Assembly: GCF_013170845.1 (NCBI RefSeq)
Contig: NZ_CP033367.1
Coordinates: 4,775,001 to 4,839,000 of the forward strand
DNA from: Mesorhizobium loti R88b
GTDB lineage: Bacteria > Pseudomonadota > Alphaproteobacteria > Rhizobiales > Rhizobiaceae
DNA length: 64,000 bases
Reading direction: 5' to 3'
Positions 1 through 8,582 of the stretch are shown piece after piece (the first letter of the stretch is position 1; every line of letters begins with the position of its first letter). The translations under genes were made by a program, and so were the position numbers. The notes under the pieces were generated by a model that did no database searches, was not told the origin of the DNA, and saw only the letters and a program-made list of their open reading frames with translations.

Positions 1-1059
1 TGCCTTCGGCAACCATTCCAGCAGGCGCCAACCGGCCGACATCGAGTTATGCGGATCGCACATAATATCGGGTCGGACGTAGCTGAACGGACTGCCTTTT
101 CTCTGGACGCCCCAAGCCAACTGGTTGACGGTCTTGGTGTCGACGGCCAAGCCGTGCTTCACCGCTTCGTCGATCATCCAGATCAATGGAAATTTCGAAA
201 GACCGCTCTCTTGCTCCGGATAGCCTCCCCCGATATCGGCGTGAACGCCTGAAAACCAGACTTGCTTTGCGTCCTGCGGTTCCGAATTGTTCGTCGCGCT
301 GAACCTATTGTGCATAAACGTTTGGGGTTCATCCCAGGTATCCAGCCTGAACATTCTCCTTCGTTCATCGATCGCAATCGCCTGGCGAAAAACGCGAACG
401 CTGGGATTGTCTCTGGTGTTGGCAAGCGTCTGCAGGCTGAACGTGTAGAACCTATCCGGGCGCGGGACGATTACGCTCGCGACCGTGTCCCATACTCCAA
501 CGAATTTGATCGTCGGCCATCTCGAAGAGACAATCCGGGCGAACTGCGAGGCGCGATCGTCCTTCGTCGATGGAGCAGGCTGGCCACCTGCTTCTCCGGG
601 TTCAGATGCCCCTGTCATTGCAGGCGAAGCCGTATCGATCGTCGTCTGTTTGTACGCGGTCAATGCAGCACCGGCGAGATTCCACTGATGCGGCGAAAGC
701 AGTCCAATTCTATGAACAAGGCCCGCCAGAACGCGGACCGTGTAGGCGCCGCGACTGAAGCCGAAGAGATAGATTTCGTCACCGTCTTCGTACTGAGTCA
801 CCAGAAACTCATAGGCGGCAAGCACGTTGTCATCGAGGCCGTAACCTGTCGCCAAACCAAGCACCGCGATGGCATCTTGCCTGAACTTGGTCCATGGGTT
901 CGGTCTCGCGAGTGTTCCAACGCCCGGATCATAGAAAACCACTTGGGCCGGCTGGGTTTTTCCCGTTTTTCGAAGTACGCGGTAAAGCTTCAGGACGTTC
1001 GAGATGTTCTCACTGATCTCGTTTCCAGTTCCATCGGAACAGACAACTATGTTTTTCAT
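1..1059 (-). CDS. DUF2235 alpha/beta-hydrolase-fold protein (3' end cut by window edge)
   Basis: I translated this frame directly. It is open for 353 codons from the ATG at 1059 to base 1, with no stop, so the C-terminus lies outside the window. A strong ribosome site (GGGGAGGGG) sits about 5 nt before the ATG. The protein starts MKNIVVCSDGTGN, has a lipase-type nucleophile elbow GFSRG (residues 100-104, Ser102), a GVWDTVAS segment with a likely acidic catalytic residue, and a WFSGVHADIGGGY segment with the likely catalytic His. That layout is typical of DUF2235, the fold shared with Tle1-type phospholipase effectors of type VI secretion. No secretion partners are visible here, so effector status is not claimed; many DUF2235 proteins are stand-alone cytosolic hydrolases. 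GC looks a little lower than in neighbouring genes. Confidence 0.85.
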   Translation of the reverse strand, partial: MKNIVVCSDGTGNEISENISNVLKLYRVLRKTGKTQPAQVVFYDPGVGTLARPNPWTKFRQDAIAVLGLATGYGLDDNVLAAYEFLVTQYEDGDEIYLFGFSRGAYTVRVLAGLVHRIGLLSPHQWNLAGAALTAYKQTTIDTASPAMTGASEPGEAGGQPAPSTKDDRASQFARIVSSRWPTIKFVGVWDTVASVIVPRPDRFYTFSLQTLANTRDNPSVRVFRQAIAIDERRRMFRLDTWDEPQTFMHNRFSATNNSEPQDAKQVWFSGVHADIGGGYPEQESGLSKFPLIWMIDEAVKHGLAVDTKTVNQLAWGVQRKGSPFSYVRPDIMCDPHNSMSAGWRLLEWLPKA

Positions 1060-1205
1060 TTCGTCCCCTCCCCAGCTGCGCGTGCGGGTAAGTCTACCAC
1101 CAATCCTCGGCCACGGATGCACGCGCATTAGACTTCAACAGGAGATCCTTTTTCTGATTTCGCCCCCTATCCCGCCTGCAACACCCGCAGCGTCTGCTCA
1201 CGGCG

Positions 1206-1727
1206 CTAGTCATCGCTGCATCCTGTCAACGTGAAGGCATCCCATGCCGAGCCGTCCGGATTGGCGTTGGCGAAATCGGCCCATCCAGTGAAAGCCACGC
1301 CGAAATCGGGCAAGAGCAGCCCTTTCGGCGCCGGTGTCGCTTCGCGCGAGTTCAACTGCTCGGCGCCGCCTCCGGTCAGGGCGTAGACCTGACCATCCCA
1401 TATCCTGCACAGCCCGCTGCCATCCTGAAGGCCCGCCTCGCGATCGTCGTCGGTGCAGGTATGGCGGATGGTGCCGAGCGGGAACGAATTCCGGCCATTG
1501 GTCCAGGTGATGTCGGCCGGCAGGTTTTTTTCCGTGTTGGGCACGCTCAGCGAAAACACCTGCGCCGTCAGCGCCGCCGGCTCATTGTCGATCGGCCGAA
1601 ATTGCAGAACCGCGCCCGAGCGCGGCTCGCGGTAGGTGGCGTGGCTCAGCATGCATTCCCTGGCGCTCGCCACCTGCAAGGAACCGAGCAGTGCCAGGAT
1701 AAAAAAGACCGGTGTGCGGATGATCAT
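1206..1727 (-). CDS. Secreted hypothetical protein (173 aa)
   Basis: The start chosen is the ATG at 1727, preceded by GGAGACC; it opens with a classic signal peptide (MIIRTPVFFILALLGSLQVASA, cleavage likely after ASA). An upstream in-frame start would overlap the DUF3592 gene and add an Arg-rich leader, so it is rejected. The mature part is about 150 residues with four cysteines (ECMLS, HTCTDD, GLCRIW, TGCSDD), suggesting two disulfides in a periplasmic protein. It lies 35 bp downstream of the DUF3592 gene on the same strand and is probably cotranscribed. I do not recognise the family. Confidence 0.75.
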   Translation of the reverse strand: MIIRTPVFFILALLGSLQVASARECMLSHATYREPRSGAVLQFRPIDNEPAALTAQVFSLSVPNTEKNLPADITWTNGRNSFPLGTIRHTCTDDDREAGLQDGSGLCRIWDGQVYALTGGGAEQLNSREATPAPKGLLLPDFGVAFTGWADFANANPDGSAWDAFTLTGCSDD

Positions 1728-1762
1728 CTGAGGTCTCCGGAAAGCGTCATGAAAGCCCACGC

Positions 1763-2728
1763 TCACACCAGCCCAACCAGCAAAGCAGCGCCGCCGAGAA
1801 ATCCTGCCGAACAGACCCACAGCAGCCAGAGCCCGCGCACCCGGCATTCGAGCACGGCCGAGCCGGGGTTGGCGGGGTCATAGTGCACATCGACCTTGCT
1901 GCCCTCGGCGTAGCTTCGCGCCTGACCGCTGACGAGGCCGGGCAGCGAAGCCGTGACCGTGGCGCCGAAGCTGATGCGGTCGGAACTGTAGCGTTGGCCG
2001 GCAACGCCATAGCTGTAGACGATGCGGGCTTTGAAGACGGTGCGCCAGTGCCGATAGCCGCTATAGTTTCGCAGCGCCTGCAGGCCGGAGTTATCGATGC
2101 GGCCGGCGGTGACCGGCCATTTCGCCGCCTGCTCGGCGAGCGACTTCTGGGCGAAACCCATGCGCAGGATCATCAGGCCCATGAACAGCAACAACGCCGC
2201 CGCGCCGAGGTTCTGTGGCTTGGGCAGATGCGGCCGGATCGCCTCGAGCAAGCCGCCGACGGAAAACACCAGCACCAGCGCGCCGATCACCAACCCGGCC
2301 GAAAGCTGGAACATGAACTTGAAGGCGCCGTCCGGCATGGTGCGCTCGATCACGGCTTTGCTCGGATCGGCCGGATTGTAGAAGACCGTCACATCCGCCC
2401 CACGCGGAAACTGCGCCAGGGTCTCGGTGACTTCGAAATTCCCCAGATTTTCCTTCACGCTGTAGCGCGAGCTTTGAAATTTCTTGGCCCCCACCTTGTA
2501 TTCGAAGGTGATCGCCGGAAAATTGCGCATCTCGGTGGTATCGCTGCTGTCCGAGCCAACACCCGAGCTTCTGACCTCACGCGCCTCGACGCGCGACGAC
2601 ATGATCTTTCCCGGCGTCGGCAACCAGTGGCTGAGTGCCCGCACCTCGCGCCATTTCAGGAAGGTGATGAGCGACAACATGCCGGCGACCGCGCAGGCAA
2701 AGCCGACAAGCAGAATCTTGAGTTCCAC
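1763..2728 (-). CDS. DUF3592 domain membrane protein (321 aa)
   Basis: The N-terminal transmembrane segment (about residues 3-24) is followed by two beta-rich DUF3592 modules. Each ends in the family hallmark: VFYNPADPSKAVIE in the first half and VHYDPANPGSAVLE in the second. A central pair of hydrophobic helices (about residues 140-190) and a C-terminal helix separate and close the modules. The repeats are at the length expected for a tandem DUF3592 protein. Function in this family is unknown; an extracytoplasmic module anchored in the inner membrane is the likely arrangement. The small secreted protein at 1206-1727 follows it closely. Confidence 0.85.
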   Translation of the reverse strand: MELKILLVGFACAVAGMLSLITFLKWREVRALSHWLPTPGKIMSSRVEAREVRSSGVGSDSSDTTEMRNFPAITFEYKVGAKKFQSSRYSVKENLGNFEVTETLAQFPRGADVTVFYNPADPSKAVIERTMPDGAFKFMFQLSAGLVIGALVLVFSVGGLLEAIRPHLPKPQNLGAAALLLFMGLMILRMGFAQKSLAEQAAKWPVTAGRIDNSGLQALRNYSGYRHWRTVFKARIVYSYGVAGQRYSSDRISFGATVTASLPGLVSGQARSYAEGSKVDVHYDPANPGSAVLECRVRGLWLLWVCSAGFLGGAALLVGLV

Positions 2729-2855
2729 CCTGATCCCCCCGGAGTGCAGGAACCGGCACTAGACAGCACCGCGGTGGCAATGTCTCGCTTATTCGCAGAG
2801 CCACCGGAGTGAGCGGCCCCGCGAATCCAGATGGCTCGACGCTGCGAGCGGCGCT

Positions 2856-3299
2856 TTACTCATCGATCTCCATGACACGGACATACCCTTCCAGCAGAAG
2901 CGCACGATCCCGGATGACATTGGTCGCGTCGGCAGCCTGCATGGGCACGTACATCGTGCCTTGCCTTGTTTCATAGAGCGCGTCTCGTGCCTTCGCTTCG
3001 GCATCGCGAAAAGCCAGCCAGGCGCGCTGCGACAGACGCAGCTGTTGCGCTGCCTCGTGCGGCAATTTGTGCATCAGCGTCGCGTAGGCGGTATTCATGC
3101 GGTGATCATAATCATCCGTCGCCGTCGCCTCGCATTCGGTTTGGCCTGCGGTCGAGCCATGGTCTGGGTCGTTCAGGCAGCGGTCGAGTGTCTCCGCCGT
3201 GGGGTCTTTCAGACCCGAGGCCAACAGGGGCGCCGGCGACAGCGCCATCAACAAGCAGGCCAGCGCTCCGCTGATGAGCTTTCCGCCAACGTTGTGCAT
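2856..3299 (-). CDS. LprI-type (DUF1311) secreted protein
   Basis: The ATG at 3299 has a GGGGGAG site upstream and starts a signal peptide (hydrophobic stretch ISGALACLLMALSPAPLLASG). The mature domain shows the LprI N-terminal pattern: an early Cys (LDRCLND), a second Cys (QTECEATAT), then helices rich in charged residues (MNTAYATLMHKLP, RLSQRAWLAFRDAEAKA). Mycobacterial LprI is a lysozyme inhibitor, but most proteobacterial members are uncharacterised, so inhibition of lysozyme is only a possibility. Length (147 aa) fits the family. A longer upstream in-frame start overlaps the methyltransferase gene and lacks a ribosome site. Confidence 0.8.
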   Translation of the reverse strand: MHNVGGKLISGALACLLMALSPAPLLASGLKDPTAETLDRCLNDPDHGSTAGQTECEATATDDYDHRMNTAYATLMHKLPHEAAQQLRLSQRAWLAFRDAEAKARDALYETRQGTMYVPMQAADATNVIRDRALLLEGYVRVMEIDE

Positions 3300-3403
3300 T
3301 GCTCCCCCATAGATGACCCGACGCACGGGTGACGTTCGCGCACCAAGATCGTCTTCCGGCATTGTGGAGGCAATATGCCCGAACGCAAGTCGGCGTCGGG
3401 CCA

Positions 3404-4012
3404 TCAGGCCGGTCTCACAGCCAGGAAGGTGTTCCATTCTTCGTCGTTGCGGCCCAGGTTGAAGTCGTCTCTGAGAATGACCAGCCCGGCGGTTTCGAGA
3501 CGCGCCGCGAAGTCGTCCCGGCGCCAGTAGACCGTATGATATTCGCCCGATGTCTCGCCATCGCCATTGCGCATCGACACAAGGAAGGCGCCGCCCGGCC
3601 GCAGCGACGCGGCTATCTTGGCAAGCACCTGGTCGGTCTGGTCGCGCGGCACATGGATCAGGACGGCGAGCGCCAGGACCGCGTCATAGGGGCCGCCGAG
3701 ATCATCGGTGAGCAGCTCGAGAAGCTCACCGTGTTTGCCGCGCGCAGCCTGCAGCTCGAGAAACCGTTTTGTCGCGTCGGTGCGGCGAACTTGGACACCC
3801 AACCCCTCCAGAAAGTCCGCATCGTAGCCCGCTCCAGATCCGACTTCCAGAATCTGGCCGCTCGTTCCGGCGATCGCCAAAAGGCGCTTGAGCGATACCT
3901 GCTCTCTCTCGTTGGGGACATGCCGCACGATCGCATCGTAGCGTTCCGCATAGTCCTCGTATGCACCGATCGTTTGACGGCTCTTCGCCAATGCATCCGA
4001 TGACGCGTCCAT
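3404..4012 (-). CDS. Class I SAM-dependent methyltransferase
   Basis: The glycine-rich SAM-binding motif I is clear (QILEVGSGAGYDADF, about residues 53-67), followed by an acidic motif II region (RRTDATKRF) and a motif IV-like stretch (YDAVLALAVLIHVPRD). The start at 4012 is preceded by AGGGAGGG at good spacing. The alternative ATG at 4033 and the longer frame from 4126 would run into the DUF1127 gene at 4044-4205. The protein is about 202 aa. Substrate cannot be inferred. It lies directly downstream of the DUF1127 gene on the same strand. Confidence 0.82.
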   Translation of the reverse strand: MDASSDALAKSRQTIGAYEDYAERYDAIVRHVPNEREQVSLKRLLAIAGTSGQILEVGSGAGYDADFLEGLGVQVRRTDATKRFLELQAARGKHGELLELLTDDLGGPYDAVLALAVLIHVPRDQTDQVLAKIAASLRPGGAFLVSMRNGDGETSGEYHTVYWRRDDFAARLETAGLVILRDDFNLGRNDEEWNTFLAVRPA

Positions 4013-4043
4013 CGTTCCCTCCCTTGCATCCATCAAAGCTTCT

Positions 4044-4205
4044 TCAGCGGCTGGTGCCGGGAGGCACGTGTCCGTCGAGCACACCGATGTCACGCAGAAA
4101 ATGATCCGACAACGAACGGTGATCAAGCAGGCCGCGCCTGCGGGATCTGAACGGCGCGGCGAAGAAGTCGAGCATCGGACGACGAAGCGTGTTGTAGAGG
4201 GTCAT
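4044..4205 (-). CDS. DUF1127 (YjiS-like) small basic protein, 53 aa
   Basis: I translated this small frame by hand: MTLYNTLRRPML... to a C-terminal DHFLRDIGVLDGHVPPGTSR and TGA at 4044. The Arg-rich helix followed by LSDxxLRDIG is the DUF1127 signature. A GGAAGGA ribosome site precedes the ATG. It lies head-to-head with the LysR gene at 4310 across about 100 bp, which suggests control by that regulator. DUF1127 proteins of alphaproteobacteria have been linked to RNA binding, phosphate and carbon adaptation; the role here is unknown. Confidence 0.75.
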   Translation of the reverse strand: MTLYNTLRRPMLDFFAAPFRSRRRGLLDHRSLSDHFLRDIGVLDGHVPPGTSR

Positions 4206-4309
4206 TGCCGTGTCCTTCCAGGTTCGAGTTGATGATCAGAGAATGCCGTGTTCTGCCCTTGGTTTCCAATCGAACGTCGCGTAGCATGCATCAGGAGGAT
4301 TGATGCGTC

Positions 4310-5257
4310 ATGAGCTGGGACCTACCGCCACTGGGCGCTATCCGGGTGTTTGAAGCCGCGGCGCGGCTTGGCAGTTTCACCAAAGCCGCCGAAGAATTAG
4401 GGATGACCCAGTCAGCGGCCAGCTATCAGATCAAGGTGCTGGAGGAACGCGCCGGGACGCCGCTTTTCATAAGAAAAACAAGACAGATCGCTTTGACCGA
4501 GGCCGGGCAGCAATTGGCGCCACACGCCACAGGTGCGTTCTCGGCGCTGGCCGATGCCTGGGTCGCCACCAAGGGTGGCGCGAGCGGTGTGCTTTCCGTC
4601 ACGACCATGGCAACATTTGCATCGAACTGGCTGGCCGTGTGGCTTGGAACATTCCAGCTGATGCATCCAGACCTCGCCGTGAAGGTCGATACATCGTCCC
4701 GGCTGATCGATTTCGGGCGCGAGGGCATGGATATCGGGATCAGGACCGGCACCGGCAAATGGCCTGGCCTGACCGCCCACTATCTGTTCAAGGCGGACTA
4801 CACGCCGATGCTCAGCCCAAGATTGGCCGAGAGCGTCGGCGGCATCCGCCACCCCGAGGACCTCTACAAGGTGCCGCTCTGCGGCCCTGACGATCCCTGG
4901 TGGAAAGTCTGGTTCGAAGCAGCCGGCGTGCCCTTCGACCCCGGTCGTGTCATCGCGCGTCCGGCGCTTGGCGGACAGGCCTATGACGCCATGGCGGCAC
5001 TGACCGACCAGGGCGCTGCAATCCTCACGCAAAACCTCTACAGCGTGCTGTTGGCGAAGGGACAGCTGATAAAGCCTTTCGACATTGTCGGGTCCGATGG
5101 CGACGGCTACTGGCTGGTGCACCTGGAAAGCCGCCGCAACACACCCAAGATCAAGGTGTTCCGGGATTGGGTGCTTGCCCAGACGGCGGATATTCGAGAA
5201 CAGGAAGCGCGCCAGACGCAGGCTTCCAGGGCGCACGCGCAATTGAGGACAGAATGA
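4310..5257 (+). CDS. LysR-family transcriptional regulator, GcvA-like
   Basis: The N-terminus (LPPLGAIRVFEAAARLGS, then SFTKAAEELGMTQSAASYQIKVLEE) is the winged helix-turn-helix typical of GcvA-type LysR regulators, at residues 5-60. A periplasmic-binding-like effector domain follows to residue about 295. AGGAGG lies upstream of the ATG with slightly long spacing. The stop overlaps the ATG of the VOC gene (ATGA), so the two are translationally coupled. It is divergent from the DUF1127 gene at 4044-4205; the shared spacer (4206-4309) is the likely operator region. Length (315 aa) is normal. Confidence 0.9.
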   Translation: MSWDLPPLGAIRVFEAAARLGSFTKAAEELGMTQSAASYQIKVLEERAGTPLFIRKTRQIALTEAGQQLAPHATGAFSALADAWVATKGGASGVLSVTTMATFASNWLAVWLGTFQLMHPDLAVKVDTSSRLIDFGREGMDIGIRTGTGKWPGLTAHYLFKADYTPMLSPRLAESVGGIRHPEDLYKVPLCGPDDPWWKVWFEAAGVPFDPGRVIARPALGGQAYDAMAALTDQGAAILTQNLYSVLLAKGQLIKPFDIVGSDGDGYWLVHLESRRNTPKIKVFRDWVLAQTADIREQEARQTQASRAHAQLRTE

Positions 5258-5631
5258 TCGATCACATAACCATCGAAGTGAGTGACCTGGAGAAGAGCAA
5301 GCGCTTCTATGAACGCGCTTTCGCGCCGCTCGGATATCGCCTGTCCTTCGGCAAGGAAGGCGTGTTCTGGGCCTTCGATGTCGGCAATGGCTGCCTGTTC
5401 GAGATCCAGCGATCCGGCGAGACCTTGCCGCTCACCCATCTGCACGTTGCTTTCCGCGTCGGCAGCAAGGCAGAGGTCGATGCATTCCATCAGTCAGCGC
5501 TGGCGGCCGGCGCCAAGGACAATGGCGCACCTGGGCCGCGTCCCGACTATGCGCAGAATTACTACGCCTGCTTCGTCCTTGACCCCGATGGCTACAACAT
5601 CGAGGCGATGATCAACGAGCCTTCGGCCTGA
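5254..5631 (+). CDS. VOC (glyoxalase/bleomycin-resistance) family protein
   Basis: A 125-aa single-module-pair VOC protein starting MIDHITIEVSDLEKS. Expected metal-binding positions are present: His4, His64 (THLHVAF) and Glu117 (GYNIEAM). It ends LDPDGYNIEAMINEP, a common ending for this fold. The ATG overlaps the LysR stop by 4 bp, so it is cotranscribed with that gene. Substrate is unknown; small proteins like this include lactoylglutathione lyase-like and thiol-resistance enzymes. Confidence 0.88.
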   Translation: MIDHITIEVSDLEKSKRFYERAFAPLGYRLSFGKEGVFWAFDVGNGCLFEIQRSGETLPLTHLHVAFRVGSKAEVDAFHQSALAAGAKDNGAPGPRPDYAQNYYACFVLDPDGYNIEAMINEPSA

Positions 5632-5801
5632 TCTCACCTTTACCAGCCTCCGCTATTCATCGGCATGAGGTGAACATAAAGCCTTCCAACCGAATCGCGC
5701 AATCGGGCGCCGGCGCCCGCATCGGCCAGTCAGTTGATCGAGATCAATGCAGAAGCGTCGCCAGTGCTGTCTCCTCGGCTATCATTCCAAGGAGAGCGAA
5801 C

Positions 5802-5915
5802 ATGTCGACTTACGACCTCATGGTTATCACCGCGGTCCTGCTTAGTTTCGCGTCATTTTCCGGGGCACTGGCGTTTGCCACCTTCGACGAATCGCGTCGC
5901 CGTCACCGAAGATAG
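5802..5915 (+). CDS. Small single-span membrane peptide (37 aa)
   Basis: AAGGAGAG lies just before ATG 5802. The peptide is MSTYDLMVITAVLLSFASFS..., one hydrophobic helix (about residues 6-27) followed by a basic tail ending in RRRHRR. That is a positive-inside single-pass topology. An upstream in-frame ATG at 5670 adds 44 residues without a ribosome site and is rejected. Function unknown; support is the ribosome site and coherent topology only. Confidence 0.5.
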   Translation: MSTYDLMVITAVLLSFASFSGALAFATFDESRRRHRR

Positions 5916-6043
5916 GGTTTGGCGTTTCGACCGGATGGATGGGCGGTCCGGCGGCCATCCACACGACGAAGTGATACGGGTCCAATTTGACGATGGAACA
6001 GATCGAATGAGAACATCTGCAAGATAACAACCGGAAACGGGCC

Positions 6044-6232
6044 ATGAGCGACGAAGCCGACGACGATTACGACATCGTGAACCAGCTTGCCTATGTCAGG
6101 GCTGATCCAACCCAGCACGACACGCTGACGCTTCTGACCATGATCGATGCGGCACTTGCCGAGATCATGAGCTTGAGGGCGAGGCTGCGGCTGAGCGAGG
6201 AACGCAATGGCGGCAGCCGCCAGCTCCAATGA
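6044..6232 (+). CDS. Hypothetical 62-aa acidic coiled protein
   Basis: Short frame starting MSDEADDDYDIVNQL, with an acidic N-terminus and a Leu/Arg-rich amphipathic helix (about residues 28-52: LLTMIDAALAEIMSLRARLRL). No clear strong ribosome site (GGAAACGGGCC precedes the ATG). It could be a small regulatory or structural peptide. No family recognised. The repeat at 6246 follows immediately. Confidence 0.45.
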   Translation: MSDEADDDYDIVNQLAYVRADPTQHDTLTLLTMIDAALAEIMSLRARLRLSEERNGGSRQLQ

Positions 6233-6245
6233 GGATCAGCGGTCG

Positions 6246-6295
6246 GCGACACTTTTCCTAGGAAAGCCGTTTCACACTTTCCTGGAATTGCTCTT
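6246..6295. repeat. Partial copy of the GCAATTCC/GGAATTGC palindromic repeat
   Basis: The right half (CACACTTTCCTGGAATTGC, arm GGAATTGC at 6284-6291) matches the repeats at 24602-24668 and 36835-36878. The left arm is degenerate. It sits between the stop of the 62-aa gene and the end of the convergent lysozyme gene. Confidence 0.6.
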
Positions 6296-6298
6296 GGC

Positions 6299-7369
6299 CT
6301 AATCCACGTCAGCCATCATCTGCCGGCCACCGCCGCCGGCCCAGACGCGCCATTGCTGCTCATCGCCATGGAAGACGTTGAGATCGATGCGGCCGGTGAC
6401 GCCATGCGACAGGCCGGAGCCGGAATATTGCCAGAACAGCCATTTGCGGTCGGGATAGACCTTTGACGGATGCCGCGCCACCGCGCGCACCCAGAAGGGG
6501 TAATCCATGAAGGCGCCCTGGAGATTGTCGCGGTAGAAGTCAGGCGATGTGTAGATAATGGGCCGCTGGCCGTAGTGACGCTCCAGCCTGTCCATGAACA
6601 CCTGCATCTTCTCCAGCACCTTTTCGCGTGATGGGCGCCGCGTGCAGGAGGAGTCGCCGTTCCACTCGACATCGATCACCGGCGGCAGCGCGCCGTCGAC
6701 CTTCGGCACGTTGCGGATGAACCAGTCGGCCTGCTCGCTGGCGACTCGGCACCAATAGAAGAAATGGTAAGCGCCGCGCTTCAACCCGGCGGCGTCGGCA
6801 TTACGCCAGTTTTTCATGAACATCGGGTCGAGATGGTCGCCGCCATCGGTTGCCTTTATGTAAGCGAAGTTGGCGCCTTGGGCGCGCAGCTTCCCCCAGT
6901 TGACGTCGCCTTGCCAGCGCGACACGTCGACACCGTGGACGGCGAGATGCCTGGGTGAGGCTTTGCCGAAATTGATCGGCTTGGCGTCGCGAAAGCCGTA
7001 ACGCATGATCGACCCGGCAAACATGGGCGGCGAATTGCGGCTCAACAGCTTCGACGTCGAGACCAGCGCGGCCGCCCCGACCGGCGGCTCGGCACTGTCG
7101 GACGGTTCAGGTGTCGCGAGCATCACCGTTTCTTCTTCCGCCAGGCCAAAAGGTCGAGCAGGCTCATCCACGGGCGCTGCCTCGGCCCGCTTGCGTGCCT
7201 TGGCCTTGGCTACAGGGACCGATGCGATCGGCGCGCTTGGCCGCACCACCGAGCTGGTGGTCTCGTTCGACGGCTTTTGCACGTCAAGCGCGTCCATGCC
7301 CGATGTCGACGAACAGCCGGCAAGGCACAATGATGCGATCATGAAACTGACGACGCCTGGTAACCGCAT
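6299..7369 (-). CDS. GH25-family lysozyme, lipoprotein
   Basis: The start MRLPGVVSFMIASLCLAGC carries a lipobox (LAGC, Cys19), so it is a predicted lipoprotein. A low-complexity Pro/Ala/Ser-rich linker (about residues 25-135) leads to a GH25 muramidase domain: HGVDVSRWQGDVNW (Asp148), FAYIKATDGG, GAYHFFYW, PPVIDVEWNGD (Asp233 and Glu235, the catalytic DxE) and WQYSGSG near the end. GH25 enzymes cleave the MurNAc-GlcNAc bond of peptidoglycan. Membrane anchoring suggests a role in the organism's own wall turnover. A Cys pair (YWCR, SSCTR) may form a disulfide. Confidence 0.92.
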   Translation of the reverse strand: MRLPGVVSFMIASLCLAGCSSTSGMDALDVQKPSNETTSSVVRPSAPIASVPVAKAKARKRAEAAPVDEPARPFGLAEEETVMLATPEPSDSAEPPVGAAALVSTSKLLSRNSPPMFAGSIMRYGFRDAKPINFGKASPRHLAVHGVDVSRWQGDVNWGKLRAQGANFAYIKATDGGDHLDPMFMKNWRNADAAGLKRGAYHFFYWCRVASEQADWFIRNVPKVDGALPPVIDVEWNGDSSCTRRPSREKVLEKMQVFMDRLERHYGQRPIIYTSPDFYRDNLQGAFMDYPFWVRAVARHPSKVYPDRKWLFWQYSGSGLSHGVTGRIDLNVFHGDEQQWRVWAGGGGRQMMADVD

Positions 7370-7600
7370 CTGGACCTGTACTCAGAACACAACAGACCGA
7401 AGGCGACGGGCCGACGGACAACCAGCCCAGTTATGAACGAGAAATTACCAATAAAGTTTGAATCAAGTTTTTTACCATAGCTGTGGCTCGTTTAAGACAT
7501 CCGCCGCCAACGTCCGGCCAAGCCTTGACAGCGCCATGATGTGGCTGTTGAGACAATCTGCGGCCACCGACATTTTCCGCGATTTCCGAAAAGGCGCCCA

Positions 7601-8557
7601 ATGACTGCGTTGCAGCGGCTTCTCCTCATCCCCCTGCTCGCCGCCTTCTCCTGGAGCGGGACGGCGCAAGCCAGCGGGCTGGTCGTCGTTCCCCCCGGCA
7701 ATCGCTCGCAGACACAGCCGACGATCCCGGATGCATCGGCGACGCGAACCCGCGCGTTCAAGACCACCTACGCGGAGAAATACGAGAAGATCATTGCGCT
7801 CTTGAAGCGCGAGAAGAAACTGGTGGCGCATATCAAGCAGGTCGCCGCGGCTTACGATATCGATCCCATCCACATCGTCGGCGCGCTGGTCGGCGAACAT
7901 ACCTACAATGTGACAGCCGTCGGCTCGGTGCAGACCTATTATGTGAAGGCGCTGTCCTATTCCGGTCTCGATTTCTCCTTCCGCTACAAGGGCGTGCCGG
8001 TGCAGACCTTTGTCCAGCGGCCTGAATTCGCCGCCTGCGCGCAGGCCGGGGACAGTTCTGCCCTGTGGAGCTGCCGCGACCGGGTCTGGGTCGAGCATTT
8101 TCGTGGCAAGACGGTCGACGGCGTCACCTATGAAGCCCAGACCTTCCAGCAGGCGTTCTTCCAGCCCTTCTTCGCCGGCCAGACCTTCGGCCTCGGCCAG
8201 ATCAGCCCGTTGACCGCGCTCGAGGTCACCGACCTGGTCAACAGGGTGAGCGGCTACGACAAGCTGACACCGGATCATCCGCAGGCGATCTATCGTGACG
8301 TCATGGATCCGGACCGCAGCATCGTCTACATCGCCGCGATCGTGCGCGACGCCATCGACGCCTACAAGGAACAGGGCTTCGACATTTCAGGCAATCCGGG
8401 GATCACGGCCACGCTCTACAATGTCGGCCAGCCCCGGCAGCGGGCGGCAGCCCTCGCCAACGGCAAGGGCCGCAAGCTGCCGGTCGAGAATTATTACGGC
8501 TGGCTCGTCAACGACAAGCTCGACGACCTCAGAAGCCTGCTCGACAGCGGCAGCTGA
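7601..8557 (+). CDS. DUF1402 family secreted protein
   Basis: Start at the ATG of MTALQRLLLIPLLAAF, giving a signal peptide cleaved near TAQA-SG; the frame 60 bp upstream only adds a polar leader. The mature protein (about 290 aa) has AYDIDPIHIVGALVGEHTYN, a GLGQISPLTALEV segment and TLYNVGQPRQRAA. The Glu in GEHTYN followed by GLGQIS and TLYNVG resembles the active-site order of soluble lytic transglycosylases (Glu, GxxQ, Tyr-Asn), so a wall-active enzyme is plausible, though DUF1402 has no proven activity that I know of. Found mainly in Rhizobiales. DedA follows after 25 bp, probably cotranscribed. Confidence 0.85.
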   Translation: MTALQRLLLIPLLAAFSWSGTAQASGLVVVPPGNRSQTQPTIPDASATRTRAFKTTYAEKYEKIIALLKREKKLVAHIKQVAAAYDIDPIHIVGALVGEHTYNVTAVGSVQTYYVKALSYSGLDFSFRYKGVPVQTFVQRPEFAACAQAGDSSALWSCRDRVWVEHFRGKTVDGVTYEAQTFQQAFFQPFFAGQTFGLGQISPLTALEVTDLVNRVSGYDKLTPDHPQAIYRDVMDPDRSIVYIAAIVRDAIDAYKEQGFDISGNPGITATLYNVGQPRQRAAALANGKGRKLPVENYYGWLVNDKLDDLRSLLDSGS

Positions 8558-8582
8558 GAAACGCCTTTTATCAGGAGCCTGC

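Noticed and set aside
1..1059. Type VI secretion effector cluster at the left edge
   Set aside because: Only a DUF2235 gene is seen; no VgrG, PAAR, Tli-like immunity or T6SS gene nearby.
1883..2812. 309-codon plus-strand frame opposite the DUF3592 gene
   Set aside because: Shadow frame; composition typical of antisense GC-rich DNA.
4013..4126. N-terminal extension of the methyltransferase to 4126
   Set aside because: It overlaps the DUF1127 gene and lacks a ribosome site.
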